Assembly (NCBI GenBank): GCA_029243605.1
Contig: JAQWRT010000080.1
Span: 23,809-87,808, forward strand
Direction of reading: 5' to 3'
Length of the DNA: 64,000 nucleotides
DNA from: Myxococcota bacterium
GTDB lineage: Bacteria > Myxococcota_A > UBA9160 > UBA4427
In this document: positions 47,387 through 56,513 of the stretch, piece by piece
Layout: each line of letters opens with the position of its first letter
How positions within the stretch are numbered: position 1 is the stretch's first letter
Translations under genes and position numbers: made by a program
The notes under the pieces: generated by a model
What the model saw: the letters and a program-made list of their open reading frames with translations, nothing else
Told to the model about the DNA's origin: nothing
The model's database searches: none

Positions 47387-48316
47387 ATGGTCGAAAAACA
47401 GATCCAGATCGAGCGCGCCCAGAACCTCTGGTCGAGTTTCGCTCGAAATGTCGAACTGATTGCCCGGGCGAGCCAGCTCACCGGGGCCCCGCAACTTGGC
47501 TTCGATCGCATTGGGGGACTCCCTGTCGCCAAGGACGAAATCCTCACCTACGCCTGCGCAGCGACCAACCCCGAGGTCTACTCGAATTGGGGAACATTTC
47601 CCCCGTCGGGCCTACTCCTGATCGGGCTCCCCAGCACCGGAAAGAGCCTTCTCGCCCAAGCCCTGGCGACCCAGACGTCGACCTCCTTTCTGCGGGTCGA
47701 TGTCCCCCGGCTCGCTCTGGACGTGGTCCACTCGGGGAGCAAAGTGAGCGAAATCGTCCAGCAGTGGTCCCAGACCCTCGAGGAGATGCCGAGACTGACC
47801 GTTTTCTTCGACGAGCTCGAGTTCTCCCAGGCCCATGATCTCGGCGGGCCAAGGCCGGACCTGCCCGTGGGCCCCATCATGGATTTCCTTCTCGAACTCA
47901 TCGACCGCACCATCGCGTGCGAGGGCCACCTGGTCGTGGGCTCCACGGGTTTCCCCGATACACTTCGTCATGCCTTCGCCCGGCCGGGCAGGCTCGAGCG
48001 CATTGTTGAAGTCACCCCCAGCTACCCCGATGACATCATCGCCGCGCTGGCGATCCATGCCGCCGACGCCGAGGCCCGAGCCGGCCACCCCCTCTTCGAA
48101 AAAGTCGACTGGAAACGGGTCGTGGGCCCGGCCAAGGAGGGCAGCACCGGGGATTGGGTACGGCTCCTCCACGGGGTCCTCCGGCACAAGGCTCGCCTGG
48201 AGGCCTCGGGGGAAGCCCCGTCCCCAGTCACGACCGGAGACCTCGATGGCGAGGTCGGACGCTTCAGCCAAGCTCTGCGCCGCATCCGAGTCACCGGTGG
48301 AGGAAATTACGTATAG
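47387..48316 (+). CDS. Orphan AAA-type ATPase
   Basis: 309 residues with a single AAA module of the FtsH/Cdc48 type. Walker A is GLPSTGKS (80-87), where GPPGTGKT is usual; Walker B is LTVFFDELEF (138-147); sensor 1 is VVGSTG with Ser in place of Asn; the arginine-finger region is RPGRLERIVEV. The short N-terminus (1-40) is helical, and the C-terminal lid ends LRRIRVTGGG. No protease, membrane helix or ubiquitin-like partner is fused. It is a single gene between tRNA-Glu and a signalling operon. The substrate is unknown. Confidence 0.85.
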   Translation: MVEKQIQIERAQNLWSSFARNVELIARASQLTGAPQLGFDRIGGLPVAKDEILTYACAATNPEVYSNWGTFPPSGLLLIGLPSTGKSLLAQALATQTSTSFLRVDVPRLALDVVHSGSKVSEIVQQWSQTLEEMPRLTVFFDELEFSQAHDLGGPRPDLPVGPIMDFLLELIDRTIACEGHLVVGSTGFPDTLRHAFARPGRLERIVEVTPSYPDDIIAALAIHAADAEARAGHPLFEKVDWKRVVGPAKEGSTGDWVRLLHGVLRHKARLEASGEAPSPVTTGDLDGEVGRFSQALRRIRVTGGGNYV

Positions 48317-48454
48317 GGCCGGGCGCGCATCTCTTCGGCAAGCCCGGGGCAATTTGGGGTGAGCTGAGAGCACTCTGTGCGCCGCCCAAGGCCGCCCTGG
48401 CTGGCCATTCCGGCCACTTTCGAGCCCTTGGGCGCGCTTAAGTCAAATCGAGCC

Positions 48455-48482
48455 TAACGCCCGGCAGGCCTTTGGCCGATAC
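48455..48482 (+). promoter_or_regulatory. Possible sigma28 (FliA)-like promoter of the signalling operon
   Basis: GCCGATAC (48475-48482) matches the FliA -10 GCCGATAA at seven of eight, with TAAC (48455-48458) 16 nt upstream, against TAAA at 15 nt in the consensus. It lies about 55 nt before the REC-HD-GYP ATG in a 219-nt gap. No flagellar gene is in the window, so this is tentative. Confidence 0.3.
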
Positions 48483-48535
48483 TGGGGAGTGGGGAGGCGT
48501 GCGCCGCAAGGGCGCCCGTCCACCAGGAGAGCGGA

Positions 48536-49657
48536 ATGCACACGGTCCTCTTCGTCGACGACGAACCCAATATTCTGAAAACCATCGAGCGCATCCTTCG
48601 AAACGAACGGATGAACGTCATCACGACCTCCAGCGCCGAGAACGCTCTGCATATTCTGGGGCAGAATGACATTCAGGTTGTCGTCTCGGACCAGGACATG
48701 CCGGGGATGAACGGAGTCGAATTCCTCTCGCGGGTGCGCGACCACCACCCCGCCACGGTACGCATGATGCTCACGGGTTTCACCGCGATGAATGTCGCGG
48801 TCGAAGCCGTGAACCAGGGGGAGATCTTCCGCCTCATCACCAAGCCCTGGAACGACGAAGACCTCAAGACGGTACTTCACCAGGCCTTCGATCACTTCGA
48901 TCTCAAACACGAGATTCGACGACTGAACCAGCTCACCCGAAGCCAGAATTTCAGCCTTCAGGACATGAACAAAACCCTCGAGGCCAAGGTCAGAGAACGG
49001 ACTCGGCAACTCGACGAGAAGAATCGAGAACTCCGAACCGCCTACATCCAGACCATCCGTGCCCTCGCCGAGGCGATCGATGCCAAGGATGCATACACCC
49101 GAGGCCATTCCGAGCGGGTCGCGGTCTATGCATCTCGAATTGCACGGAGGATGAAGCTGGAGACGCCCCTGATCGAAAGGGTTTATTTTGCCGGCCTGCT
49201 CCACGACGTCGGCAAGATCGGGATCCCCGACGCCATTATCGCCAAGCCCGAGCGCCTGAGCGACGAGGAATACGAGGAGATCAAACGGCATCCCGAGATC
49301 GGTGCAAAGATCCTCGAGCCCGTAGAATTCCTACGCCAAATCGTCCCCTGCGTCAGGCATCACCACGAATGGTTCGACGGCTCGGATCGGGGCTATCCCG
49401 AGCGCTTGGTCTCCCACTCGATCCCCCTCCCCTCGCGCATCATCCTTGTCGCCGATACCGCCGAAGCCATGACCAGCGATCGCCCCTACCGAAAGGGGCT
49501 CCCGCTCCATCGAGTCACCACCGAACTCAAGAAATTCTCGGGAAGCCAATTCGATCCCGTGGTGGTCGACGCCTTCCTTGGCCTTCTCGACGAAGAGGGC
49601 GAAAAATTTCTGTCCAAGAACCAGAAATTCGACATCTACGAGTTCATCGAAGGCTGA
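48536..49657 (+). CDS. Response regulator with HD-GYP cyclic-di-GMP phosphodiesterase output
   Basis: 373 residues: receiver (Asp52 in VVSDQDMPG, Lys104 in TKPW), a coiled-coil linker (about 120-168) and an HD-GYP domain. The HD pair is in LLHDVGKIGIPD (223-224), followed by HHHEW (275-277) and the GYP motif, which here reads DGSDRGYP with two extra residues against the common DGSGYP. VADTAEAMTSDRPYR follows. The catalytic residues are present, so c-di-GMP hydrolysis is likely. The ATG at 48536 has AGGAGAG six or seven nt upstream. It leads a tight operon with the V4R-STAS and PATAN-DnaJ-TPR genes. Confidence 0.93.
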   Translation: MHTVLFVDDEPNILKTIERILRNERMNVITTSSAENALHILGQNDIQVVVSDQDMPGMNGVEFLSRVRDHHPATVRMMLTGFTAMNVAVEAVNQGEIFRLITKPWNDEDLKTVLHQAFDHFDLKHEIRRLNQLTRSQNFSLQDMNKTLEAKVRERTRQLDEKNRELRTAYIQTIRALAEAIDAKDAYTRGHSERVAVYASRIARRMKLETPLIERVYFAGLLHDVGKIGIPDAIIAKPERLSDEEYEEIKRHPEIGAKILEPVEFLRQIVPCVRHHHEWFDGSDRGYPERLVSHSIPLPSRIILVADTAEAMTSDRPYRKGLPLHRVTTELKKFSGSQFDPVVVDAFLGLLDEEGEKFLSKNQKFDIYEFIEG

Positions 49658-49666
49658 TCTCCGCCG

Positions 49667-50698
49667 ATGGGATCTCCTATGACACGTGACAAAACAGGTG
49701 ACCGCCAGAACCAGAATCGCGATTCCCTGGAGGAACTCGGCTTCGGCCCCGATTCCCTCCTCATGAACGATCCGAAACTCTTTCTTGACTGGGGTTTCCT
49801 CGCGCTCATCAAAGTAGAATTCAGCCAGGAACTCGGAACCGAGTGCAGCCATCGCGCCCAGCTGGAAATCGGTCGACATCACGGTCTTTCCGACGCCAAG
49901 AAGGCCCTGAGCGCCGATTCCAGGAGCGACTCCGAACTCGCCGCGCGCTCGCCTCTGGGAGGCCCGAGCGTGGTCATGCAATTCTCGGGAAGCCATGAGG
50001 ATGGCGAGGACTTCACCCTTCGCGGCTCCTGGCCCGAGTGCCACGAGGCCCGAGCGTCCCTCTCTCGACTCGGGGAATCCGAAGCCCCCAACTGCTCCAT
50101 GAGCGCGGGCTACACCGCGGGCTGGCTCGCCGAAATTCACGATGGGGAGGTTGAGCTCACCGAGACCGCCTGCCGAACCGCGGGCGACCCGCGCTGCGAA
50201 TTCGTCGCTCGCATCCAGCACTCCGCCAGCCCCCGAGAAGATACCCCCGAACGTCAGGCCATCTCCGCTCTCCCCGAGCCCCTCGGCCGCGCCGCCGATC
50301 CGTCGGCCTTCGAGTCCTCGCCCTACCCCCACATCGATCCTGACGATGACGCCGTGCACGCCTGGGGGCCCGTCATGGTCCTGCCGTGCAGCGAACCCGA
50401 AATCGCCGAGAGCACCCTCTTGGGCCTCGAGCGCGACCCCTTCGTCCAGCAGATCCGCGCCGTGGTCATCGACCTCCGAGGAGAGGCACTCGCCACGGAA
50501 AGGAGCTTCCTGGGTATCGAGCGCATCCTCAAGATCGTCTCGCGTTGGAGCGCCCAGGCCATCTTCTCGGGCATCAGCCAGGCGAACCGGGCGGCGGTCG
50601 AGCGCCTCGGGAGCGACTGTCTGGTCAGCCACCGGCCCCTGCCCGAATCCATTGCCATGGGTTTCCAGGTCGCCGAAGCCCAGAAGCACGCTGTCTAG
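49667..50698 (+). CDS. V4R-STAS sensor protein
   Basis: 343 residues (or 339 from the ATG at 49679). The N-terminal half is a V4R domain: FLALIKVEFSQELG, the segment FTLRGSWPECHEA, and GYTAGWLAEIHDGEVELTE followed by TACRTAGDPRCEF, which carries the conserved Cys pair (169, 177) and the closing GDxxCxF pattern. V4R domains bind small hydrophobic ligands in XylR/DmpR-type regulators. The C-terminal 110 residues (from VMVLPCSEPEIAES, with AVVIDLRGEAL) resemble a STAS domain. It begins 9 nt after the HD-GYP gene, and no DNA-binding domain is present, so it probably works by protein contact. Confidence 0.8.
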   Translation: MGSPMTRDKTGDRQNQNRDSLEELGFGPDSLLMNDPKLFLDWGFLALIKVEFSQELGTECSHRAQLEIGRHHGLSDAKKALSADSRSDSELAARSPLGGPSVVMQFSGSHEDGEDFTLRGSWPECHEARASLSRLGESEAPNCSMSAGYTAGWLAEIHDGEVELTETACRTAGDPRCEFVARIQHSASPREDTPERQAISALPEPLGRAADPSAFESSPYPHIDPDDDAVHAWGPVMVLPCSEPEIAESTLLGLERDPFVQQIRAVVIDLRGEALATERSFLGIERILKIVSRWSAQAIFSGISQANRAAVERLGSDCLVSHRPLPESIAMGFQVAEAQKHAV

Positions 50699-50709
50699 GT
50701 TTTCCGCCC

Positions 50710-52239
50710 GTGATCGACTCGACTAAAACCTCGCCCGCCCGCGATCCCCTGCCCGAAGCGGATCCGTTTAGCTCGACCCCGCTCCCCGTCCTTCTCCTCG
50801 ACCTCCGGGCCCGCTCCTTCGATGGCAACCTAAAACTCTATAACGGACGCCAAGAACGGGCGTTCATCTTCCGCCAGGGCGCGCCCGTCCTCTCAGAATC
50901 CAACCTTGCCAGCGACGGACTCTGCGCCCACCTGCTCAAGGAAGGACTGCTCGCCCGGGAAAGCCTGCGACCGGTCACCGAGCGCGCCGAACAGCGAGAT
51001 ATCAGCCAGGCCGCTGCCCTCCTCGAACTCGAGGTCGTCAAACCCGTAAAACTCTTCCACCTGTTGAGAGGGCAGATTCGACGCCACCTCTTCGACTCCA
51101 TGGATTGGCGTACCGGCCGATACGAACTCATTGCGGAAGAGGGAGTCCAAACCGGTTTCGAAGCCCTGGCCATCGACTTGCTCCCCACTGTGCGGGAAGC
51201 CCTGGCCGGCCATTGGGGGATCGAGGAACTCCTCGCCGAGCTCTCGGACGATCTTCTGGGCTTCCCCAGGCCTCAGCCCCACTTTGACGCCTCGATTGAG
51301 AAGCTCGAGATGCCCGAACCCCAGGAGCAACTCCTCCGCACGCTCAGCCCGGAGAACCGCCTCGATCGTACCCTTGGAAACGAACTGACCTCCCCGGACG
51401 TGCTGGCGACCCTTTGGGTCCTGCGCGAGACCGGAAGCCTGGAATTCGCCGACCAAGCTACTGAACCCAAGACCAGTGCAAACGGCGACGACGAGATCCA
51501 CTTCCAATCCGAAATCGAACTCGTTCTCCTGGACGAGCTCGCGCCCGACAGTGCGGCCGAACTCGACGAGACTCCGATTCTTTCCCTGGACCCGGTTCCC
51601 AGCGAGGCCGAGGCCCTACGAGCCGAGATCGAGAAGATGGGCGCCGCACTCCCCCACTCCGACCATTACGAGGTGATCGGCGTCTGCGCCGACGCCCGCA
51701 ATGCCACGATCAAGAAGGCGTACATCAAGGCCGCCAAGCGCTACCACCCCGACACCCTCGCTCGCTTGGGGCTCCAAGATCTGCGAGATGAAGCCTCCCG
51801 AGTCTTCTCGCGCATCGCCGACGCCTTCGAAACCCTGTCTAACCCCGCCCGACGGAAGGATTACGACGCCGAACAACAAGGCGATTTCTCCACCGCCCAG
51901 GCCCAATCCCTCAGCCAGGCTGAAACCGCCTACAGGAAGGGCGAAATATTGCTGCGCATGGGCGATTTCGCGGCGGCACTGCCCTACCTGGACTCCGCCG
52001 TCGAAATCTGGCCCAACGAGGGCGCCTACCAGAGCGGCCTCGGCTGGGCCCTGTACAAAAAGACGCCCTCGGACCCCGAATCGGCGCGGACATGCCTCGA
52101 GCGGGGCATCGAACTCACGCCCCAAGACGCCGTGGGCCATTTTCGACTGGGCATCGTCTTGCGCGCACTCGGCGATGCCAACGCTGCCCAAGCCAGCCTG
52201 GAGCGGGCGAAGCAACTCGAACCCTCCGAGGCCCCCTAA
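50710..52239 (+). CDS. PATAN(DUF4388)-DnaJ-TPR scaffold protein
   Basis: 509 residues from a GTG at 50710, 11 nt after the previous stop. Residues about 17-155 are a DUF4388/PATAN region (ARSFDGNLKLYNGRQERAFIFRQGAPV), a domain common in deltaproteobacterial signalling. An acidic linker follows, then a J-domain at about 318-385 with an intact HPD (KRYHPDTLARLG), and a C-terminal TPR array (about 400-507: YRKGEILLRMGDFAAALPYLD, GLGWALYKKTPSDPE, HFRLGIVLRALGDANAAQ). A J-domain implies a contact with a DnaK partner. With REC-HD-GYP and V4R-STAS it forms one operon, of unknown output. Confidence 0.88.
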   Translation: MIDSTKTSPARDPLPEADPFSSTPLPVLLLDLRARSFDGNLKLYNGRQERAFIFRQGAPVLSESNLASDGLCAHLLKEGLLARESLRPVTERAEQRDISQAAALLELEVVKPVKLFHLLRGQIRRHLFDSMDWRTGRYELIAEEGVQTGFEALAIDLLPTVREALAGHWGIEELLAELSDDLLGFPRPQPHFDASIEKLEMPEPQEQLLRTLSPENRLDRTLGNELTSPDVLATLWVLRETGSLEFADQATEPKTSANGDDEIHFQSEIELVLLDELAPDSAAELDETPILSLDPVPSEAEALRAEIEKMGAALPHSDHYEVIGVCADARNATIKKAYIKAAKRYHPDTLARLGLQDLRDEASRVFSRIADAFETLSNPARRKDYDAEQQGDFSTAQAQSLSQAETAYRKGEILLRMGDFAAALPYLDSAVEIWPNEGAYQSGLGWALYKKTPSDPESARTCLERGIELTPQDAVGHFRLGIVLRALGDANAAQASLERAKQLEPSEAP

Positions 52240-52255
52240 AACCGGACACGCCGCC

Positions 52256-53269
52256 CTAGGGCGATCCCGGCGCCGACTCCCCTCCCAGCAAGGCCTCGGC
52301 CCGGGGGTTCAGCAAAAATTCGATCCCAGCGCCCGAGACCAGATCCCGGCGAAAATCGGGAACCCTCAACGCGAATGGAGCGCCGTCCGAACCCCTATAG
52401 AAATAGCGCCCGGCGTCGTCGCCGACCCGGCTGTACGGACCCGAGAGACCCGCCTCTCGCGCTGCGCGGTCAAAAGTCCCCAGGCGAGCCCGAGCCGCCT
52501 CGGAGAGCCCCACATGGCCCACCCACAGACCGTTGGGAAGCGCGTAGAGCGCCATCAGGTTCGCATCGGAAAACGGCTTTCCCGCCGCCGCGGCGGCTCC
52601 GATTCGGCGAACATCCTCGGTGGTCCGGCTCATCACCGAGCCGCCCGCCCGCACGGGATGCGCCGAGTAGCCCAGGGCATGCCCCAACTCGTGGAGCGCC
52701 GCGCCCAAGAGTTGGTCGCGATCCAGTTCCACCTCTCGCCCGACGGCATCCCGATCCTGCCGAATCAAATGGACCGAGGCCCAGCGAAGTTCGGCCTCCA
52801 CCCGGCCATCGCGTACCCGAGCCTGACCGTCCTCCAATTCTACCGCGCAGTCCGCCAGCGCATTCCCCGTCCCCAGGCCCGAGTGGAGTGGTTTGGGCAC
52901 AAAGCGAATCTCGAGTCGGGCCCGGGCCGGTGACACCTCGGCGAAGCGAACACCGATACCCGATGAGGCCCAGGCCGCCAGGGCCCGTCGCAGGATCCGT
53001 AACTCCGCCGGGCTCGCATCTCCGGGAAGCGAAACCCCAATGGCCTCGGTCCGGGACCATCGACACAGAAAGAGTGCCAGGCCATCGCCCCAGGGAGCAA
53101 AATGCGGGGGCGCGTCGAAAAGCCGGGAATCTCGAACCCCCGGCGTAGTTTTCCAGGGATCGGGGAGAGCGTCGTATTGCCAGCCCCCCAGACCCGGCAC
53201 ACAGCCCTGGGCCAGCGCCGAAACAAGCACGAGAAAGAAACCCAGAACCCCCCGTGAGCGCCTAGTCAT
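52256..53269 (-). CDS. Lipoprotein metalloprotease, metzincin-like
   Basis: 337 residues with a lipoprotein signal ending SALAQGC (Cys23). The zinc motif HELGHALGYSAH (near 192-203) follows HExxHxxGxxxH, with VMSRTTEDVRR shortly after as a possible Met-turn. WASVHLIRQDRD and the preceding fold fit matrixin-like peptidases. The ATG at 53269 overlaps the MFS gene's stop by 8 nt (ATGACTAG); a longer reading lacks support. Its stop is the centre of the palindrome CGCCCTAGGGCG (52252-52263), where it converges on the TPR gene. The substrate is unknown. Confidence 0.85.
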   Translation of the reverse strand: MTRRSRGVLGFFLVLVSALAQGCVPGLGGWQYDALPDPWKTTPGVRDSRLFDAPPHFAPWGDGLALFLCRWSRTEAIGVSLPGDASPAELRILRRALAAWASSGIGVRFAEVSPARARLEIRFVPKPLHSGLGTGNALADCAVELEDGQARVRDGRVEAELRWASVHLIRQDRDAVGREVELDRDQLLGAALHELGHALGYSAHPVRAGGSVMSRTTEDVRRIGAAAAAGKPFSDANLMALYALPNGLWVGHVGLSEAARARLGTFDRAAREAGLSGPYSRVGDDAGRYFYRGSDGAPFALRVPDFRRDLVSGAGIEFLLNPRAEALLGGESAPGSP

Positions 53270-54452
53270 GAGCGCCCCTCGCCCTCGAGGCCGGGGCAAG
53301 CCGGGCGTTCCAGGGCAAAAAGACCATCAATCCGAGAGCCACCGTAATCGCCACCGCCGCATAGAGAAACTCATAACTGGTGCGCTCGAGGAGCTCCCCG
53401 TAGAGCGGCCCACCGGCGACCACGCCCAGGTCGGCCAGTCCGGTAAAAATAGCCAGGGCGCTCCCTCTCTGAGCCTCGGGAGCCCGGGTCACCACCATGC
53501 CCGAAAGAATTGGAAAAGTGTACGCGTGGCCGATGCCACCGAGGAGTCCCGCCGCGAGCACGGCACCCGAGGTTTCGGCGAAGCCGAGCACCCCGAAACC
53601 GCAGGCGAAGACCAAAAGCGCCGGGACCAGCACGCGCACCGGCCCGATCCGATCGGGCAACCAGCCAAACCCCAGGCGAAGAACCACCGCGATGGCCGTG
53701 TAGCCCGCGAAGTAGATCCCCACCGAGCCCACATCACGCGCCATCACAAAAGTCTTCAGAAAAATAAAGATCCCGGTCATGGCGGTGAAAAAAATCGAAC
53801 CGATCCACCACAGGGGCAAAAGGTCGCGTTGGCCCAAGGTCGTCATAAATCCCGGCGGCGGGCCGGTCTCACCTTGGACCCCACGCCGGGGCGCGTCGCG
53901 GATGGGGACCGACGCGAACAATCCGAGCAAGGCGAACCCCCAGGCCCAGACAAAGAGCGCCGAGTAATCCCCGCCCTCGAGAATCCAGTCGCCCAGCACG
54001 CCCCCTACCGAGAGAGGCATCATGCCCGAGAGGCCGAAGATCGCCAGCCCCTCGGTGAGACGACGGGAAGGCACCCAATCCGCCGCCGACGTGAAGAGAA
54101 CGGTGAAAAGAATCGCAGCGGAAACGCCGTGAAGAACCCGGACGATCACCGCCCACGCGTCCACCTGATCGACGGTCAAATAGAGGCCAACCACGATCAC
54201 ATTGAGTCCCTGACCAAAGAGCAAGGGCCCCCGGCGCCCGTAGCGATCCATAAGGGTTCCGAGAACCGGGCGTATCCCAATGGCGACCACGCTCATCGCC
54301 GCGAACATCCAACCGATCAGGACCGGCGTCGCGCCGAGACTCGCGTAGAAGCCAGGAACGTGAAGGAAGAGGCAATACGCCACGCCCTGGAAAAAATTGC
54401 TCAGAAAGCAGAGCAAAAAAGGGCGCGTCAACAAGGATTCACCTGTAGACAT
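53262..54452 (-). CDS. Major facilitator superfamily transporter
   Basis: 396 residues with about 12 hydrophobic helices. Motif A-like loops are seen in LGTLMDRYGRRGPLLFGQG after helix 2 and FGWLPDRIGPVRV after helix 8, the normal duplicated MFS pattern. The cargo cannot be named; the sequence has the look of a small-molecule efflux or sugar-type permease. GGGGGAAG precedes the ATG at 54452. It lies 14 nt after the S9 peptidase gene and overlaps the metalloprotease gene, so the three are probably co-transcribed. Confidence 0.9.
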   Translation of the reverse strand: MSTGESLLTRPFLLCFLSNFFQGVAYCLFLHVPGFYASLGATPVLIGWMFAAMSVVAIGIRPVLGTLMDRYGRRGPLLFGQGLNVIVVGLYLTVDQVDAWAVIVRVLHGVSAAILFTVLFTSAADWVPSRRLTEGLAIFGLSGMMPLSVGGVLGDWILEGGDYSALFVWAWGFALLGLFASVPIRDAPRRGVQGETGPPPGFMTTLGQRDLLPLWWIGSIFFTAMTGIFIFLKTFVMARDVGSVGIYFAGYTAIAVVLRLGFGWLPDRIGPVRVLVPALLVFACGFGVLGFAETSGAVLAAGLLGGIGHAYTFPILSGMVVTRAPEAQRGSALAIFTGLADLGVVAGGPLYGELLERTSYEFLYAAVAITVALGLMVFLPWNARLAPASRARGAHD

Positions 54453-54466
54453 GGTGGCTTCCCCCT

Positions 54467-56407
54467 TCAGCGCGCGATCCGCACTCGGCCGGCCTCGGCG
54501 TCCGGACGGAACCCGAAGATCTGTCCATAGAAATAGAGCTCGCCCTCGAGGGCTTGCCGAATATTCTCTGCCTGGCGAAATCCGTGCTGCTCCCCCTCGA
54601 AAGGGACGTAGGCGTGGGGAATCCCTTGGGTCGCGAGAGCCGACACCATGGCCTCGGCCTGACCAGGGGGAACAATCTTGTCCTCGAGCCCCTGAAAAAA
54701 GATCACCGGACAGTTCAGTTGTTCGCAGAAGTGGATCGGTGAACGAGCGCGGTAGGTTTCCACCGCCTCGGGATAGGGGCCTACCAGCCCATCCGTGTAT
54801 CGGGACTCGAATTTATGCGTATCCCGGGCGAGGGCCTCGAGATCGCCGATCCCGTAGAGGCTGGCACCGGCGCGGAAGGTGTCGTGAAAAGTCAGCGCGC
54901 ATAGGGTGGTGTAGCCCCCTGCGCTGCCCCCGCTGATCGCCAGACGTTCGGCATCGACTGCCCCTTCGCCGGCCAGTGAGCGCGCAGCGTGCACACAATC
55001 CTCCACGTCGACGACGCCCCACTGCCCGCGCAATCTCTCACGGTATTCCCGCCCGTACCCCGTGGAACCTCCGTAATCGACATCCACCACCGCTATGCCT
55101 CGGCTCACCCAGTACTGAATTCGCAGATCCAGCGCCGCCGAGGCCGCCGCCGTTGGCCCGCCATGACTCTTCACGAGCAGCGGAGGTCGCTCTCCGGCCG
55201 AACCCTGGAAGCTCCCCGATGCCGGGGGGTAGAACCAGGCGTGAGCGCGCCGACCCTCCTCCGAGGAAAACTCAAAGGGCTGGGGCGCGACGAGGAGTGA
55301 CTCGTCAAAATCCAGGCGAGTTCCCTGACAGAGTTCCCGAAGGCCGCCGTCCGCGAGATCAAGGCTCACCACCGTGGAGGGTTGGGTCGCCGCCGCCGCG
55401 ACGAAGCAGGCCCTGCCCGAATCCACTCGGAGCCCCTCAAAGCTTGTATAGGGCAAATCGAGATCGACCAACCCCCCGGACTCGACCCGCAGCCGAGCCA
55501 GCCGAGACTCACCTCCGTGACCGTGAACGCAGAGGATCTCAGCCTCGCCGAGAAATCCGTAGCGCGAGAGTCCGAAGACCCATTGCGGCCCGGCGAATTC
55601 CTCCGGCCGGGGACACAGCGCGACGACCCCCCGATCCCGGAACTGGTAGAGGTTCCACCACCCGCTGCGATCCGAAATAAAGGTCAACACGCCGCCGGGC
55701 GAGAAGAGTGGCTGAAAAACAGATTCGGCCGCGCCGCCCGCCACGGCGTGCGCCTCCCGCCTGGGCCCCTCACTTCCCCACGCCTGAAGGTAGAGCGTGG
55801 TGCCATCCCAGGGCATATTGGGGTGGTCCCAAGCCGTATAGGCGAGTTGTGAATCGTCCGCGGACAACACGGGAAAACTGTAGAAATCGTGCCCTTCGGC
55901 GATCACCCGAGGCGCCTCGCCCAAGCCCCGCTCGGCTATTCGCGCGAGGGCGAAGGCCACCAATCGATTCGTCGGTTCGCCCTCGCCTTCGGGTTTCTCC
56001 TCCACCGCCAGCAGCCAATCGCCTGAGGAACTCACGGCGAAATCGGCGTAGCGAGCGCCTTCGGGCGAGAGCGGTCGCGAGCGTCCGCCCTCCTGGCAGT
56101 AGATCCGCTGGTCGGAGAAGTCGACGTAGAAGACCCGATCCCCGGCTACTTGATAATCCCCGCCCCCGTACTCGTGCACCAGGGTGCGGACATTGACCTC
56201 GCTCGGAGTGCATTCAAAGGCCGCCGACGGCGAATCGCTGAAGGCCTCGGAGACGCACATCAACTGTTGTCGGCCCCCCTCGCCGGGCCGTCCCTCGAGC
56301 CAGTAGATCGAGCGGCCCCGAATGCGGGGTTGCGAAATGCGCAGCCCGGCCTCGGCGAGACTCTCTGCGCGGATGGGCGAGGCCCAGGTGCCGTAGGGCT
56401 GAATCAT
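54467..56407 (-). CDS. S9-family prolyl oligopeptidase-type peptidase
   Basis: 646 residues: an N-terminal beta-propeller (about 1-380) with repeats such as VSSSGDWLLAVEEK, and a C-terminal alpha/beta hydrolase. The catalytic triad is visible: Ser in GGSAGGYTTL, Asp in GLEDKIVPP and His in GEQHGFR. SHGGPTAAASAALD and DYGGSTGYGREYRERL are typical of acylaminoacyl/dipeptidyl peptidases (S9C-like). There is no signal peptide, so it is probably cytoplasmic. The ATG at 56407 has GGAGG five nt upstream, better than an ATG eight codons earlier. Confidence 0.93.
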   Translation of the reverse strand: MIQPYGTWASPIRAESLAEAGLRISQPRIRGRSIYWLEGRPGEGGRQQLMCVSEAFSDSPSAAFECTPSEVNVRTLVHEYGGGDYQVAGDRVFYVDFSDQRIYCQEGGRSRPLSPEGARYADFAVSSSGDWLLAVEEKPEGEGEPTNRLVAFALARIAERGLGEAPRVIAEGHDFYSFPVLSADDSQLAYTAWDHPNMPWDGTTLYLQAWGSEGPRREAHAVAGGAAESVFQPLFSPGGVLTFISDRSGWWNLYQFRDRGVVALCPRPEEFAGPQWVFGLSRYGFLGEAEILCVHGHGGESRLARLRVESGGLVDLDLPYTSFEGLRVDSGRACFVAAAATQPSTVVSLDLADGGLRELCQGTRLDFDESLLVAPQPFEFSSEEGRRAHAWFYPPASGSFQGSAGERPPLLVKSHGGPTAAASAALDLRIQYWVSRGIAVVDVDYGGSTGYGREYRERLRGQWGVVDVEDCVHAARSLAGEGAVDAERLAISGGSAGGYTTLCALTFHDTFRAGASLYGIGDLEALARDTHKFESRYTDGLVGPYPEAVETYRARSPIHFCEQLNCPVIFFQGLEDKIVPPGQAEAMVSALATQGIPHAYVPFEGEQHGFRQAENIRQALEGELYFYGQIFGFRPDAEAGRVRIAR

Positions 56408-56513
56408 CGGGGCCTCCAACACGAGCGCCACACGTCCCCGGCACAGCCGGGCTTGTCCGGGCGAATGGCCGGTTCCCGGGCAGGGAAGACGGCCGATCTT
56501 TTGCGCGCAAAAA

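Noticed and set aside
52893..54530. A 545-codon open frame on the plus strand
   Set aside because: It is antisense to the MFS transporter and metalloprotease genes, extremely rich in Arg, Pro and His, and lacks any domain.
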